Origin: Ottowia testudinis
GTDB lineage: Bacteria; Pseudomonadota; Gammaproteobacteria; Burkholderiales; Burkholderiaceae_C
DNA: 64,000 nucleotides
Direction of reading: 5' to 3'
Assembly (NCBI RefSeq): GCF_017498525.1
Contig: NZ_CP071796.1
Location: 2,418,001-2,482,000, forward strand
Part shown: in pieces, positions 8,090 to 17,059 of the stretch
How positions within the stretch are numbered: position 1 is the first letter of the stretch
How the letters are laid out: every line of letters starts with the position of its first letter
The notes under the pieces: generated by a model
The model's database searches: none
The model's input: only the letters and a program-made list of their open reading frames with translations
What the model was told of the DNA's origin: nothing
Made by a program: the position numbers and the translations under genes

Positions 8090-9004
8090 TCACGTATCAG
8101 CCTCCGCAGGCGCCAGCGCCGCCGCGATCAGCTCGCCCGTCAGCGCCGCCACGTCCTCGCGCTGCTTGAACAGCACGCCCGCGGTGCTTTGCACCACTTC
8201 GGGGTCGAGGTGCAGCGTGTCCAGCGCCACAAGCGCCTTGGCCCACTCAACGCTTTCGGCGATGCCGGGCGCGCGCTGGAAGTGGTCGGCGTACGGCGCG
8301 CTGCGCAGGCGCTGCACGAAGCGGGCGACCTGGTCGGCCAGCGCCTGCGGTGCCTCGGGCGCGCGGGCGCGCACGATGGCAAGTTCGCGCTCGCGCTCGG
8401 GGTAATCCAGCCAGTGGTACAGGCAGCGGCGCTTGACAGCATCGTTCAGTTCGCGCGTGCGGTTGCTGGTGAGGATGGTGACCGGCGTACACGCAGCGCG
8501 CACCGTGCCCAGTTCGGGAATGCTGACCTGGTATTCGCCCAAGTATTCGAGCAGGAAGGCTTCAAACGGCTCGTCGGCGCGGTCCACTTCGTCGATCAGC
8601 AGCACGGCGCCGGGCGCGGGCGCCTGCAGCGCCTGCAGTAGCGGCCGGCGGATCAGGTAGTGCGGCTGGTAGACGGCGCGCTCGATGTCCTCCACCGGCG
8701 CCCTGCCCTCCGCTGCGCGTAGATGCAGCAGTTGCGCGGCGTAATTCCATTCGTACAGCGCCTCGCGCTGCTCCAGCCCGTCGTAGCACTGCAGGCGCAG
8801 CAGTTCGCGCCCCAGGGCCTGCGCCAGCGCCTTGGCCAGTTCCGTCTTGCCGACGCCGGGCTCGCCTTCCAGCAGCAAGGGGCGCTGCAGCTTGAGCGCC
8901 AGAAACGCCGCCGTCGCCAGACGACGATCGGCAAAGTAGCCGGCGGCCTGCAGCGCTGAGGTGAGCGCATCAATGCTGTCGAGCGGGGCGCTGGGAAGAC
9001 TCAT
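8090..9004 (-). CDS. coxD: MoxR-family AAA+ ATPase (CoxD)
   Basis: 304 residues. Walker A is LLLEGEPGVGKTELAKALA near residue 37, Walker B is VLLIDEVDRADEPFEAFLLEYL near 130, and the sensor-1 region is TPVTILTSNRTRELNDAVKRRC. MoxR ATPases act as chaperones together with VWA proteins. CoxD is required for maturation of the molybdenum centre of CO dehydrogenase. It lies between coxM (9212) and coxE (7885) on the same strand. Arginine finger residues are present in the LKRRCLYHWLDYP-type segment, so the ATPase looks complete. Confidence 0.9.
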   Translation of the reverse strand: MSLPSAPLDSIDALTSALQAAGYFADRRLATAAFLALKLQRPLLLEGEPGVGKTELAKALAQALGRELLRLQCYDGLEQREALYEWNYAAQLLHLRAAEGRAPVEDIERAVYQPHYLIRRPLLQALQAPAPGAVLLIDEVDRADEPFEAFLLEYLGEYQVSIPELGTVRAACTPVTILTSNRTRELNDAVKRRCLYHWLDYPERERELAIVRARAPEAPQALADQVARFVQRLRSAPYADHFQRAPGIAESVEWAKALVALDTLHLDPEVVQSTAGVLFKQREDVAALTGELIAAALAPAEADT

Positions 9005-9067
9005 GGACTATTGAATTGATAGCTGGTCGCGCTTGATTTGCCACGACTCGCGGCTTAAAAGACCAAA

Positions 9068-9184
9068 AATCCGTACGCAGAGGACGCAAAGGTTTCGCAG
9101 AGGACGCAAAAGAAACAGCCAAAGGTTTTCTGTATTCTTTTGCGTCCTCTGCGTGATTTCTGCGTCCTCTGCGTCCGGCTGTTC
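9068..9184. repeat. Inverted 'CGCAGAGGACGCAAA' heptad repeats between coxM and coxD
   Basis: Tandem heptad-like units (acgcagaggacgcaaag, cgcagaggacgcaaaag) at 9075-9110 are followed by complementary units (ttttgcgtcctctgcgt, tctgcgtcctctgcgtccgg) at 9138-9179, able to form a long imperfect hairpin in the cox transcript. A degenerate Comamonadaceae repeat is just beside it (9018-9055). Confidence 0.7.
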
Positions 9185-9211
9185 GGCTGTCTGACTGCGA
9201 TGTGCGAGAGA

Positions 9212-10003
9212 TCAGCCCAGCGCCTTCGCCACCGCCCGCTGCGCCATCACGCCGACCAGATGCGCGCGGTATTCGGCGCTGCCGTGCAGGTCGCCGTTCA
9301 GTTCGCTCGGGTCGGTCTTGACGCCGGCTGCGGCTTCGGGCGTGAAGCTTCGGGTCAGCGCCTCTTCCAGCCTGGTGTGCCGGAACACACCGTTGCCCCC
9401 GCCCGTGACCGCGACACGCACGCCCTGCCCGGTCTGCGCCACGAACACGCCGATCATGGCGAACAGCGAGGCGGGCTGCTTGAACTTCATGTAGGCGGCG
9501 CGCTGCGGCTTGGGAAAGCGCACGGCGGTGATGAGTTCGCCATCGTTCAGCGCGGTGGCGAACATGCCCTGAAAGTAATCGTCGGCGGCGATCTCGCGCT
9601 CGGTGGTGATCACGGTGGCATTCAGGCCCAGCACGGCGGCGGGGTAATCGGCCGCCGGGTCGTTGTTGGCCAGCGAGCCGCCAATGGTGCCCATGGCCCG
9701 CACTTGCTTGTCGCCAATGCCCTCGGCCAGCGTGGCCAGCGCGGGGATCATGGCGCGCACTGCGGCGTTGTGGGCCACGTCGCGGTGCCGCGTCATGGCG
9801 CCGATGACGACTGAATCGCCTTCGGTGCGCACGCCGGCCAGCTCTTTCACGGCGCTCAGGTCCACCAGTTGTTCGGGCGATGCCAGGCGCAGCTTCATGG
9901 AGGCCAGCAGCGTCTGCCCGCCGGCCAGCGGCTTGCCGCCGGCCTTGGCCAGCGCCACCGCGTCGGCCTGCGTGGTGGGGCGTTCAAAGGTGAATGCGTA
10001 CAT
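9212..10003 (-). CDS. coxM: FAD-binding medium subunit of CO-dehydrogenase-like molybdenum hydroxylase
   Basis: 263 residues, slightly short for CoxM (about 285). It carries FAD and passes electrons from the 2Fe-2S clusters of CoxS to the acceptor. The FAD-binding motifs are AGGQTLL near residue 28 and TIGGSLANNDPAADYP near 105, as in the xanthine dehydrogenase FAD-subunit family. AAGGAGA sits before the ATG at 10003. The stop of coxL lies 13 bp upstream, so translation is probably coupled within the coxS-coxL-coxM set. Confidence 0.93.
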   Translation of the reverse strand: MYAFTFERPTTQADAVALAKAGGKPLAGGQTLLASMKLRLASPEQLVDLSAVKELAGVRTEGDSVVIGAMTRHRDVAHNAAVRAMIPALATLAEGIGDKQVRAMGTIGGSLANNDPAADYPAAVLGLNATVITTEREIAADDYFQGMFATALNDGELITAVRFPKPQRAAYMKFKQPASLFAMIGVFVAQTGQGVRVAVTGGGNGVFRHTRLEEALTRSFTPEAAAGVKTDPSELNGDLHGSAEYRAHLVGVMAQRAVAKALG

Positions 10004-10016
10004 GGTGCTTGTCTCC

Positions 10017-12389
10017 TTACGCCTGAGCTTGTTGGATGGCTTGCCACACGCGGTGCGGCGTGGCGGGCATGTCGAGGTCTTTCACGCCCAGCGGTTTGAG
10101 CGCGTCGAGCACGGCGTTGATGACGGCCGGCGGCGAGCCGATGGCCCCCGCTTCGCCGCAGCCCTTGCTGCCGATGGGGTTGTGCGTGCACGGCGTGCAC
10201 ACGTGGCCGAGCTTGAACATGGGGAAGTCGCCCGCGCGCGGCATGGTGTAGTCCATGTAGCTTCCGGTGATCAGCTGGCCGGTTTCGGCGTCGTACACGC
10301 CGTGCTCCAGCAGCGCCTGGCCAATGCCCTGCACCAGGCCGCCATGCACCTGGCCCTCGACGATCATCGGGTTGATGATGACGCCAAAGTCGTCCACCGC
10401 GCTGAAGCGGTCCACGCGCACCACGCCGGTGGCGGGGTCGACCTCCACCTCGCAGATATAGGTGCCGGCCGGATAGGTGAAGTTGGTCGGGTCGTAGAAC
10501 GCGGTTTCGTTCAGGCCCGGCTCCAGCTTGTCGAGCGGGTAGTTGTGCGGCACGTAGGCCGTGAGCGCCACCTGGGCAAATGGGATTTTCTTGTCGGTGC
10601 CTTTGACGGTGAATTCGCCGCCGGCGAATTCGATGTCGGCGTCGCTGGCTTCCATCAGGTGGGCGGCGATTTTCTTGGCCTTGGCCTCGATCTTGTCCAG
10701 CGCCTTCATGATGGCTGTGCCGCCCACGCTCAGGCTGCGGCTGCCGTAGGTGCCCATGCCGAACGGCACGCGCCCGGTGTCGCCGTGCACCACGTCGACC
10801 TGGTTCGGGTCCAGACCCAGGCGCGCGGCCACGATTTGCGCAAAGGTGGTTTCGTGGCCCTGGCCGTGGCTGTGTGAGCCGGTGAACACCGTCACGCTGC
10901 CGGTGGGGTGCACGCGCACCTCGCCGCATTCGAACAGGCCGGCACGCGCACCCAGCGCGCCCGCCACGTTGCTGGGCGCCAGCCCGCAGGCTTCGATGTA
11001 GCTGCTGTAGCCAATGCCGCGCTTCAGGCCCTTGGCTTCCGTCGCCGCCTTGCGCGCCGCGTAGCCGGCCACGTCGGCCAGTTCCTGCGCCTGGTTCATG
11101 CAGGCGTGGTAGTCGCCCGTGTCGTATTGCAGCGCCACCGGCGTCTGGTACGGAAACTGGGTGATGAAGTTGCGCTTGCGGATTTCGTCTTGCGACAGGC
11201 CCATTTCCCACGCGCAGCGCGTGACCAGGCGCTCGACCACATACGTGGCCTCGGGCCGCCCCGCGCCGCGGTACGCATCGACCGGTGCGGTGCTGGTGAA
11301 CCAGCCGTCCACTTCCACATAAATCTGCGGCGTGGTGTACTGCCCCGCCAGCAGCGTGCCGTACAGAATGGTCGGCACGCTGGAGGCAAACGTGGACAGG
11401 TACGCACCCAGGTTGGCGTCGGTGTGCACGCGGAAGGCCAGGAACTTGCCTTGACTGTCCATCGCCATTTCGGCGTGCGTGATGTGGTCGCGCCCGTGCG
11501 CGTCGGACAGGAAGGATTCGCTGCGCTCGGCCGTCCACTTGATGGCGCAGTTGAGCTGCTTGGCGCCCCAGGTCAGCGCCACGTCTTCGGCGTACAGAAA
11601 GATCTTGGAGCCGAAGCCGCCGCCCACGTCGGGCGCGATCACGCGCACCTTGTGCTCGGGCAACTGAAGCACGAAGGCCGTCATCAGCAGGCGCTCAACG
11701 TGCGGGTTTTGGTTGGACACGTACAGCACGTATTCGTCCGTCGCGCGGTTGTAGCTGGCGTTGGCGGCGCGCGGCTCCATGGCGTTGGGGATGAGCCGGT
11801 TGTTGGTGATGTCCAGCTTGGTGACGTGCGCGGCGGTGGCAAAGGCGGCGTCCACCGCGGCCTTGTCGCCCAGCGTCCACTTGTAGCAGTGGTTGTCGGG
11901 CGCCTCGTCGTGCAGCGCGGGGCCGTTTTTGGCGGTGCGCATGTCGATCACGGGGGCCAGCACGTCGTAGTCGACCTGCACGGCTTCGGCGGCGTTCTTG
12001 GCCTGCTCCTGCGTGTCGGCCACCACCATGGCCACGTGGTCGCCCACGTAGCGCACCTTGCTGTGTGCCAGGATCGGGTGCGGCGGCTCTTTCATCGGCG
12101 AGCCATCGGGGTTGTTGATGAGCCAGCCGCAGGGCAGCCCGCCCATCTTGCCTTCCATGTCCTTGCCGGTGAAGATTTTCACCACGCCGGGCATCTTCGA
12201 TGCCTCGGCGATATCTACACTTTTGATAGCAGCGTGCGCATGCGGGCTGCGGACAAACACCGCATATTTCTGGTTGGCCTGGTGGATGTCGTCGGTGTAC
12301 TGGCCGTTGCCGGTCAGAAAGCGCTCGTCTTCCTTGCGCTTGAGCGGCGTGCCGATGTGCGGCAGCGTGGCGAAGTCATTAGCGCCCAT
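10017..12389 (-). CDS. coxL: Molybdopterin-binding large subunit, form-II CoxL type
   Basis: 790 residues, usual for CoxL-type subunits. It holds the molybdenum cofactor and the substrate site. The N-terminus shows [18 protein letters not shown]; the cofactor region includes DVGGGFGSK near residue 250. The active-site loop near 375 reads [10 protein letters not shown], the signature of form-II (putative) CO dehydrogenases. True form-I enzymes have AYXCSFR with the copper-binding cysteine. The C-terminal [17 protein letters not shown] holds the conserved catalytic Glu. The actual substrate is therefore unknown; an aldehyde, purine or other heterocycle is as likely as CO. It is 1 bp from coxS and 13 bp from coxM. 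Confidence 0.93.
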   Translation of the reverse strand: MGANDFATLPHIGTPLKRKEDERFLTGNGQYTDDIHQANQKYAVFVRSPHAHAAIKSVDIAEASKMPGVVKIFTGKDMEGKMGGLPCGWLINNPDGSPMKEPPHPILAHSKVRYVGDHVAMVVADTQEQAKNAAEAVQVDYDVLAPVIDMRTAKNGPALHDEAPDNHCYKWTLGDKAAVDAAFATAAHVTKLDITNNRLIPNAMEPRAANASYNRATDEYVLYVSNQNPHVERLLMTAFVLQLPEHKVRVIAPDVGGGFGSKIFLYAEDVALTWGAKQLNCAIKWTAERSESFLSDAHGRDHITHAEMAMDSQGKFLAFRVHTDANLGAYLSTFASSVPTILYGTLLAGQYTTPQIYVEVDGWFTSTAPVDAYRGAGRPEATYVVERLVTRCAWEMGLSQDEIRKRNFITQFPYQTPVALQYDTGDYHACMNQAQELADVAGYAARKAATEAKGLKRGIGYSSYIEACGLAPSNVAGALGARAGLFECGEVRVHPTGSVTVFTGSHSHGQGHETTFAQIVAARLGLDPNQVDVVHGDTGRVPFGMGTYGSRSLSVGGTAIMKALDKIEAKAKKIAAHLMEASDADIEFAGGEFTVKGTDKKIPFAQVALTAYVPHNYPLDKLEPGLNETAFYDPTNFTYPAGTYICEVEVDPATGVVRVDRFSAVDDFGVIINPMIVEGQVHGGLVQGIGQALLEHGVYDAETGQLITGSYMDYTMPRAGDFPMFKLGHVCTPCTHNPIGSKGCGEAGAIGSPPAVINAVLDALKPLGVKDLDMPATPHRVWQAIQQAQA

Positions 12390-12390
12390 G

Positions 12391-12873
12391 TCAACCTCCC
12401 TGCAGCGCGGTCTGCGCCTGTTGCACCGCCTTGACGATGTTCTGGTAGCCGGTGCAGCGGCAGATGTTGCCTTCGAGCAGCTCGCGGATTTCGGCTTCGG
12501 TCGCCTTGGGGTGGTGCTGCAGCAGGTCGATGCTGCTCATCACCATGCCGGTGGTGCAAAAGCCGCATTGCAGGCCGTGGCAGTCCTTGAAAGCCGCCTG
12601 CATGGGGTGCATGGTGCCGTCGGCGGCGGCCACGCCTTCGATGGTGGTGATGCTGGCGCCCTGCAACTGGCCGACCAGCACGTTGCACGCCTTGATGGCG
12701 CGGCTGTCGCCGTCCACGCTGGCGATCACGGTGCAGGCGCCGCACTGGGCGGTGTCGCAACCCACGTGGGTGCCGGTCAGGCGCAGGGTTTCGCGCAGCA
12801 GTTCCACCAGCAGGGTGTTGTCGGGCACGTCGGCGCTGACCGGCTTGCCGTTGACGGTGAGATCGACTTTCAT
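12391..12873 (-). CDS. coxS: 2Fe-2S small subunit of CO-dehydrogenase-like molybdenum hydroxylase
   Basis: 160 residues, the standard size. Two [2Fe-2S] domains are visible: a plant-type N-terminal cluster ([12 protein letters not shown] with a further Cys in KACNVL) and a C-terminal helical cluster ([11 protein letters not shown], then [14 protein letters not shown]). It carries electrons from the molybdenum centre to the FAD subunit. As first gene of the operon it sets the promoter position. IS200 copy 2 ends or begins only 89 bp upstream of the ATG, so the promoter region has been rearranged. No Tat or Sec signal is present, consistent with a cytoplasmic enzyme. Confidence 0.95.
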   Translation of the reverse strand: MKVDLTVNGKPVSADVPDNTLLVELLRETLRLTGTHVGCDTAQCGACTVIASVDGDSRAIKACNVLVGQLQGASITTIEGVAAADGTMHPMQAAFKDCHGLQCGFCTTGMVMSSIDLLQHHPKATEAEIRELLEGNICRCTGYQNIVKAVQQAQTALQGG

Positions 12874-12961
12874 CGCGGGGCGTCTCCTCGTGGGTTTGTG
12901 GTGCCTTGAATATCGCCTTATTTGTTGGCAAGCCGGTGCATTGGCGGCCTAGGACAAACCC

Positions 12962-13547
12962 TTGATTTTCCATCCCAAGGTTCAAACCACCGGCTTTGAG
13001 CCGGTGAGCTTTAGCTCGATGATGTTGGGATGGACTACAGATACGGCAGCCACACGGTCTACCAGATTGAATACCACTTTGTGTGGGTCACCAAGTACCG
13101 CTACAAGGTATTGCAAGGCGATGTGGCTCTGAGGGTGCGAGAGTTGGTCAGGCAGACCTGCGAGGCGTTCGAAATCAGGATCGTGAAGGGGTGGTCAGTA
13201 GCGACCACGTTCACATATTGGTGAGTGCGCCGCCGGAGCTGGCGCCCAGCGAGATCATGAGACGGCTCAAGGGCCGCACGGCCAGCAAGCTGTTCGAAGA
13301 GTACTCGCATCTGAAGAAGAGGTTCTGGGGTCGGCATCTGTGGGCGCGAGGGTATTTTTGTGCGACGGTAGGTCAGATGACGGAAGAGATGATCAAGCAG
13401 TATTTGGAGCACCACTTTGAGCCGAGTCGAGACGACAACTTCCGAGCGGAGGCGCCGCCAAGAGACGCGTCGTGAAGTCGACGCGTGGGTGGTGCACTTT
13501 CAGTGCCTGGAATCTCAACCCACCGGCTTTAGCCGGTGGTTGTTGAG
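12962..13547 (+). mobile_element. IS200-type insertion sequence, copy 2 (one base shorter)
   Basis: Nearly identical to 4281-4867 and in the same orientation. By eye the differences are a one-G deletion in a G run (13187 region) and a gag-to-gat change early in tnpA. Both subterminal hairpins are intact. It lies between the coxS start and argA, so it is in or next to the promoter of the cox-type operon. With copy 1 it flanks coxS to xdhC as an 8.7-kb direct-repeat pair. Confidence 0.9.
13030..13475 (+). pseudogene. tnpA: IS200-type transposase TnpA, frameshifted
   Basis: Copy of the intact transposase at 4349-4795, broken by loss of one G in GGGGG (4 Gs here). The first frame stops at 13224 after 64 codons, just inside the HUH region; the rest (HVHILVSAPP onward, with the catalytic Tyr helix) continues in another frame to 13475. 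No functional protein is expected. The element could still be mobilised by copy 1. Confidence 0.92.
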
Positions 13548-13759
13548 TCGAGCGCCCCCTCCGATTCCAATCACACCGGCGCCGCTGACGCGGCCGCAAC
13601 GGCGGCTTCGGGATGTTTCAGGCCCCTTGTCCCAGCAAACAAAACGCTTGCAGCTATTTTTTTGATAGTAAAATTTCCCCTGACGACCGCGGGCGAGAGG
13701 CTGTCCGCTCGCTAAACTTGCCGGGTTTTAGCCCCCGATTCCCCGCCCTCTGCCGCCAC

Positions 13760-15103
13760 ATGTCCGTCTTCAACTTCACCTTCGTCCCCTGGTTCCGTTC
13801 CGTCGCGCCGTACATCCACATGCACCGGGGCAAGACCTTCGTGGTGGGCGTCACGGGCGAAGCCATTGCCGCCGGCAAGCTGGGGGTACTGGCCACCGAC
13901 CTGGCGCTGATCCAGAGCATGGGCGTGAAGATCGTGCTGGTGCACGGCTTTCGGCCGCAGGTCAACGAGCAGTTGCGCGCCAAGGGGCATGAACCGCTGT
14001 ATTCGCACGGCCTGCGCATCACGGACGAGGTGGCGCTGGATTCGGCACAGGAAGCCGCCGGCCAGCTGCGCTTCGAGATCGAGGCGGCCTTCAGCCAGGG
14101 CTTGCCCAACACGCCGATGGCGGGCTCCACGGTGCGCGTCATTTCGGGCAACTTCATCACGGCGCGGCCCATGGGCATCATCGACGGCGTCGATTTCAAG
14201 AGCACCGGCGTGGTGCGCAAGGTGGACGTGGCCGGCATCACGCGCAGCCTCGACGCCGGCGCCATGGTGTTGATCTCTCCCTTCGGCTTTTCGCCCACCG
14301 GCGAGGCCTTCAACCTGGCGATGGAGGAAGTCGCCACCTCGGTGGCCATCGCGCTGCAGTCGGACAAGCTGATCTTCTTGACCGAAAAACCCGGCATCGC
14401 CCTGAACCCGCTGGAGCCGGCGAGCGAAGACAACCCAATCGACACCGAAATCCCGCTGGCCGAAGCGCGCGCGCTGATGGAGCGCCTGCCGATGCCAGAA
14501 AAGCCGACCGACGTGGGTTTTTACCTGCGCCACTGCGTCAAGGCCTGCGAGCATGGGGTCGAGCGCAGCCACATCCTGCCCTACGCGGTGGACGGCGCGC
14601 TGCTGCTGGAGGTGTATGTGCACGACGGCATCGGCACCATGGTGGTCGACGAAAAGCTGGAGAGCCTGCGCGAGGCCACGCCCGACGACGTGGGCGGCAT
14701 CCTGCAGCTGATCGAGCCGTTCGAAAAAGACGGCACCCTCGTCAAGCGCAGCCGCACCGAGATCGAGCGCGACATCGGCAACTACACCATCGTCGAGCAC
14801 GACGGTGTGATCTTCGCCTGCGCCGCGCTCTACCCCTATCCTGAGGCCAAGACGGGCGAGATGGCCGCCGTCACGGTGTCGCCGCAAAGCCAGGGCCAGG
14901 GCGACGGCGAGAAGATCTTGAAGCGCATCGAGCAGCGCGCCCGCGCCATGGGCCTGCAAAGTATCTTCGTGCTGACCACGCGCACCATGCACTGGTTCAT
15001 CAAGCGCGGCTTCGTGCAGGTCGATCCGGAATGGCTGCCCGAAGCGCGCAAGCGCAAGTACAACTGGGACCGCAAGAGCCAGGTGCTGGTGAAAAAACTG
15101 TAG
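13760..15103 (+). CDS. argA: Amino-acid N-acetyltransferase (N-acetylglutamate synthase)
   Basis: 447 residues, as usual for proteobacterial ArgA. It catalyses the first step of arginine synthesis, acetylating glutamate with acetyl-CoA. The N-terminal two thirds are an amino-acid-kinase-like domain (RGKTFVVGVTGEAI, KIVLVHGFRPQVNEQL), which binds arginine in this family. The C-terminal GNAT domain begins near residue 300 (EATPDDVGGILQLIEPFEKDGTLV, then AAVTVSPQSQGQGDGEKIL with the acetyl-CoA loop). The start at 13760 (MSVFNFTFVPWFRSVAPYI) matches the family N-terminus; the open frame extends 49 codons further upstream without family resemblance. Transcribed alone, divergent from coxS across IS200 copy 2. 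Confidence 0.95.
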   Translation: MSVFNFTFVPWFRSVAPYIHMHRGKTFVVGVTGEAIAAGKLGVLATDLALIQSMGVKIVLVHGFRPQVNEQLRAKGHEPLYSHGLRITDEVALDSAQEAAGQLRFEIEAAFSQGLPNTPMAGSTVRVISGNFITARPMGIIDGVDFKSTGVVRKVDVAGITRSLDAGAMVLISPFGFSPTGEAFNLAMEEVATSVAIALQSDKLIFLTEKPGIALNPLEPASEDNPIDTEIPLAEARALMERLPMPEKPTDVGFYLRHCVKACEHGVERSHILPYAVDGALLLEVYVHDGIGTMVVDEKLESLREATPDDVGGILQLIEPFEKDGTLVKRSRTEIERDIGNYTIVEHDGVIFACAALYPYPEAKTGEMAAVTVSPQSQGQGDGEKILKRIEQRARAMGLQSIFVLTTRTMHWFIKRGFVQVDPEWLPEARKRKYNWDRKSQVLVKKL

Positions 15104-15250
15104 CGCCTTGCTCCCCCACGCCGTCAGGGGCGCGAGCGGTTTTCCTACTGCGCGGGCGCGCCGCACGGCCTAAATTGATGAACACCCACACACCACCCGC
15201 CTCAGCCGTGGCGTGGTGCCATTTACCTCTGACAGTATCGGGAGTTCATC

Positions 15251-15496
15251 ATGGAAATCATCTGGTTCCTCATCGTCGGCCTGGTGGCAGGCTGGCTGGC
15301 GGGCATGTTGGTCAAGGGCGGCGGCTACGGCCTGGTGGGCGACATGGTCGTCGGCATTCTGGGCGCGCTGCTGGGCGGCTACCTTTTCGGCTCGCTGGGC
15401 GGCGCCGTGGGCGGCGGCTTGCTGGGCAGCATCGTGGTGGCGACGCTGGGGGCGGTGATCCTGATCGTGGTCCTGCGGTTGATCAAGCGCGCGTAG
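15251..15496 (+). CDS. GlsB/YeaQ/YmgE-family small membrane protein
   Basis: 81 residues with three hydrophobic segments rich in Gly (LIVGLVAGWLAGMLVKGGG, MVVGILGALLGGYLFG, LLGSIVVATLGAVILIVVL), matching the transglycosylase-associated (GlsB/YeaQ/YmgE) family of inner-membrane stress proteins. The molecular role is unknown. GGGAG lies 9 nt before the ATG. Convergent with dsbB, 28 bp apart. Confidence 0.9.
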   Translation: MEIIWFLIVGLVAGWLAGMLVKGGGYGLVGDMVVGILGALLGGYLFGSLGGAVGGGLLGSIVVATLGAVILIVVLRLIKRA

Positions 15497-15524
15497 CCCT
15501 GACCCTGGCGTGCCCGGCGCCTGC

Positions 15525-16049
15525 TCAAGCCGGCATGACGCCGCCCCGTCCGCGAGGGAGCTTGAGCAGTGCCATCAGAATGGCGCCCGCGAAGACCAGG
15601 AACCACACGAACGACCAGTTGGCGATGGTGCCGCCCAGAAACGTCCAGTCGACCGCGCTGCAGTCGCCTGAACCCTTGAAGATCATCGGAATGGCGCGCT
15701 GCAACGGAAACGATTCGATCATCCCGAACAGATCGCGCCCGCAAGTGGCGATGGGCGGCGGGTTCCACTGCAGCCAGCTTTGACGTGCCGCGGTGAAGGC
15801 GCCAAAGGCCGACATGGCTACAGCCAGCAAACCCCACAAACGCCACGCGGCCGGTGACTTGGAGCATGCCGCGATGGCGCAAAACACACCAACGATGATG
15901 AGCGCGTAACGCTGAACGATGCACATCGGGCACGGCTCGAGGCCGACCACGTTCTGCAGGTACAGGATGCCGAACGCCAGCATGGCGGCGCTGATGAGCG
16001 CAATCGCGCCGAACATACGGCGTGGGCGGGCAAACAAGGTGTTGAGCAA
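15525..16049 (-). CDS. dsbB: Disulfide bond formation protein B
   Basis: 174 residues from a TTG start at 16049, chosen because GGAG lies 7 nt upstream and the length fits DsbB. The frame stays open to 16130 without family resemblance. DsbB reoxidises periplasmic DsbA and passes electrons to quinone. Four membrane segments are visible. The first periplasmic cysteine pair is in EPCPMCIVQRY. The second pair is split between ATCGRDLFGM and GSGDCSAVDW. The C-terminal tail is basic (LPRGRGG). Confidence 0.93.
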   Translation of the reverse strand: MLNTLFARPRRMFGAIALISAAMLAFGILYLQNVVGLEPCPMCIVQRYALIIVGVFCAIAACSKSPAAWRLWGLLAVAMSAFGAFTAARQSWLQWNPPPIATCGRDLFGMIESFPLQRAIPMIFKGSGDCSAVDWTFLGGTIANWSFVWFLVFAGAILMALLKLPRGRGGVMPA

Positions 16050-16271
16050 GATTTTTCTCCAGACGGCGGCTTGGGCGCCGGGACCACGTCGCAAGATGCG
16101 AGCTGTGGCCGCCAGGCGAAGTTCCGTCAATCGCTTGCTTGAGCGCGCATCGTCACTACAATTTCAATAGCTTCTTGCGTGCGCCAGACAAGCGCTGAAG
16201 GCCATTTTAATGCTCCATCCGGGCGCCCGCAATCGACACCCGCGCGCCGGCGCCGCCGACGGGGTGCGCGC

Positions 16272-16820
16272 TCAGCCCTGCTGCTGCTTGACCCAGGCGG
16301 CAAACGCGTCGACGTATTTCTGCACGAATTCCTTGCTGTCGGGCCCGACGGCTCCGTCCTTCACCAGCCCGTCCTTCCACTGGATGAACATCTCGGGCTG
16401 GCCGAGCTGCGGCATGTTCAGGTACGAGATGATGTTGCGCAAGTGCTGCTGCGCCATGCAGGTGCCGGCGGCGCCCACCGACACACCCACCACGCCGGCC
16501 GGCTTGCCCGCCCATACGCTCTGCCCCCAAGGGCGCGAGGCATGGTCGATGGCGTTCTTCAGCACGCCGGGAACCGAGCGGTTGTACTCCGGGGTGACGA
16601 ACAGCACGGCGTCCGCCGTCTTGATCTCCTGGCGCAGGCGCGTCACAGCTGGCGCCGGGTTGGCGTCATCGTCCTGGTTGTACAGCGGCAGATCGTCGAT
16701 GCGGATGAACCGCGCCGTCAGGCCGGCCGGAAACTGCTTGACCAGCGCTTCGGCGAACTGGCGGTTGAACGATTCCTTGCGGACGCTGCCGACGACGACG
16801 GCAATGGTGAGCTGGTTCAT
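16272..16820 (-). CDS. NADPH-dependent FMN reductase (ChrR/azoreductase-like flavoprotein)
   Basis: 182 residues. The fold is flavodoxin-like: the N-terminal phosphate-binding loop is VVVGSVRKESFNRQFAEAL, then TPEYNRSVPGVLKNAIDHASRP near residue 75 (the FMN-contacting YNRSVPGVLKN motif of the NADPH-dependent FMN reductase family), and GVVGVSVGAAGT. Relatives reduce quinones, azo dyes or chromate with NAD(P)H. The true substrate cannot be read from sequence. The start at 16820 is preceded by AAGGAA, and an in-frame upstream extension is not conserved. It is divergent from the IclR gene 240 bp away. Confidence 0.9.
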   Translation of the reverse strand: MNQLTIAVVVGSVRKESFNRQFAEALVKQFPAGLTARFIRIDDLPLYNQDDDANPAPAVTRLRQEIKTADAVLFVTPEYNRSVPGVLKNAIDHASRPWGQSVWAGKPAGVVGVSVGAAGTCMAQQHLRNIISYLNMPQLGQPEMFIQWKDGLVKDGAVGPDSKEFVQKYVDAFAAWVKQQQG

Positions 16821-17059
16821 GGTGTCATTTCCTTGATGTGGGGGCATGCGTGCAAACGGATGCAGGCATGCCGGTTTATCGCCTGAAGCGGCGCGCGCCA
16901 TCGACAAAATCGCAGCTGTCGATGGCGGCCGCACCACGAAATGGCGTCAATGCGGCCTTCCGCAGTGGCAACACGCCGATGATGACGCTGATTGAATAGG
17001 CTTGCTGGGCGCACGACGAAGGCGCTTGCTGTAGGCGCTGGCGCCCGATAATCCGCGGC

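Noticed and set aside
12210-12250. Possible Comamonadaceae repeat inside coxL (ttttgatagcagcgtgcgca)
   Set aside because: The encoded residues ([14 protein letters not shown]) are the normal conserved family sequence, and the aagcgctgg half is missing.
10017-12389. Calling the enzyme a true CO dehydrogenase
   Set aside because: The active-site loop is AYRGAGR; the copper-binding Cys of form-I enzymes is absent.
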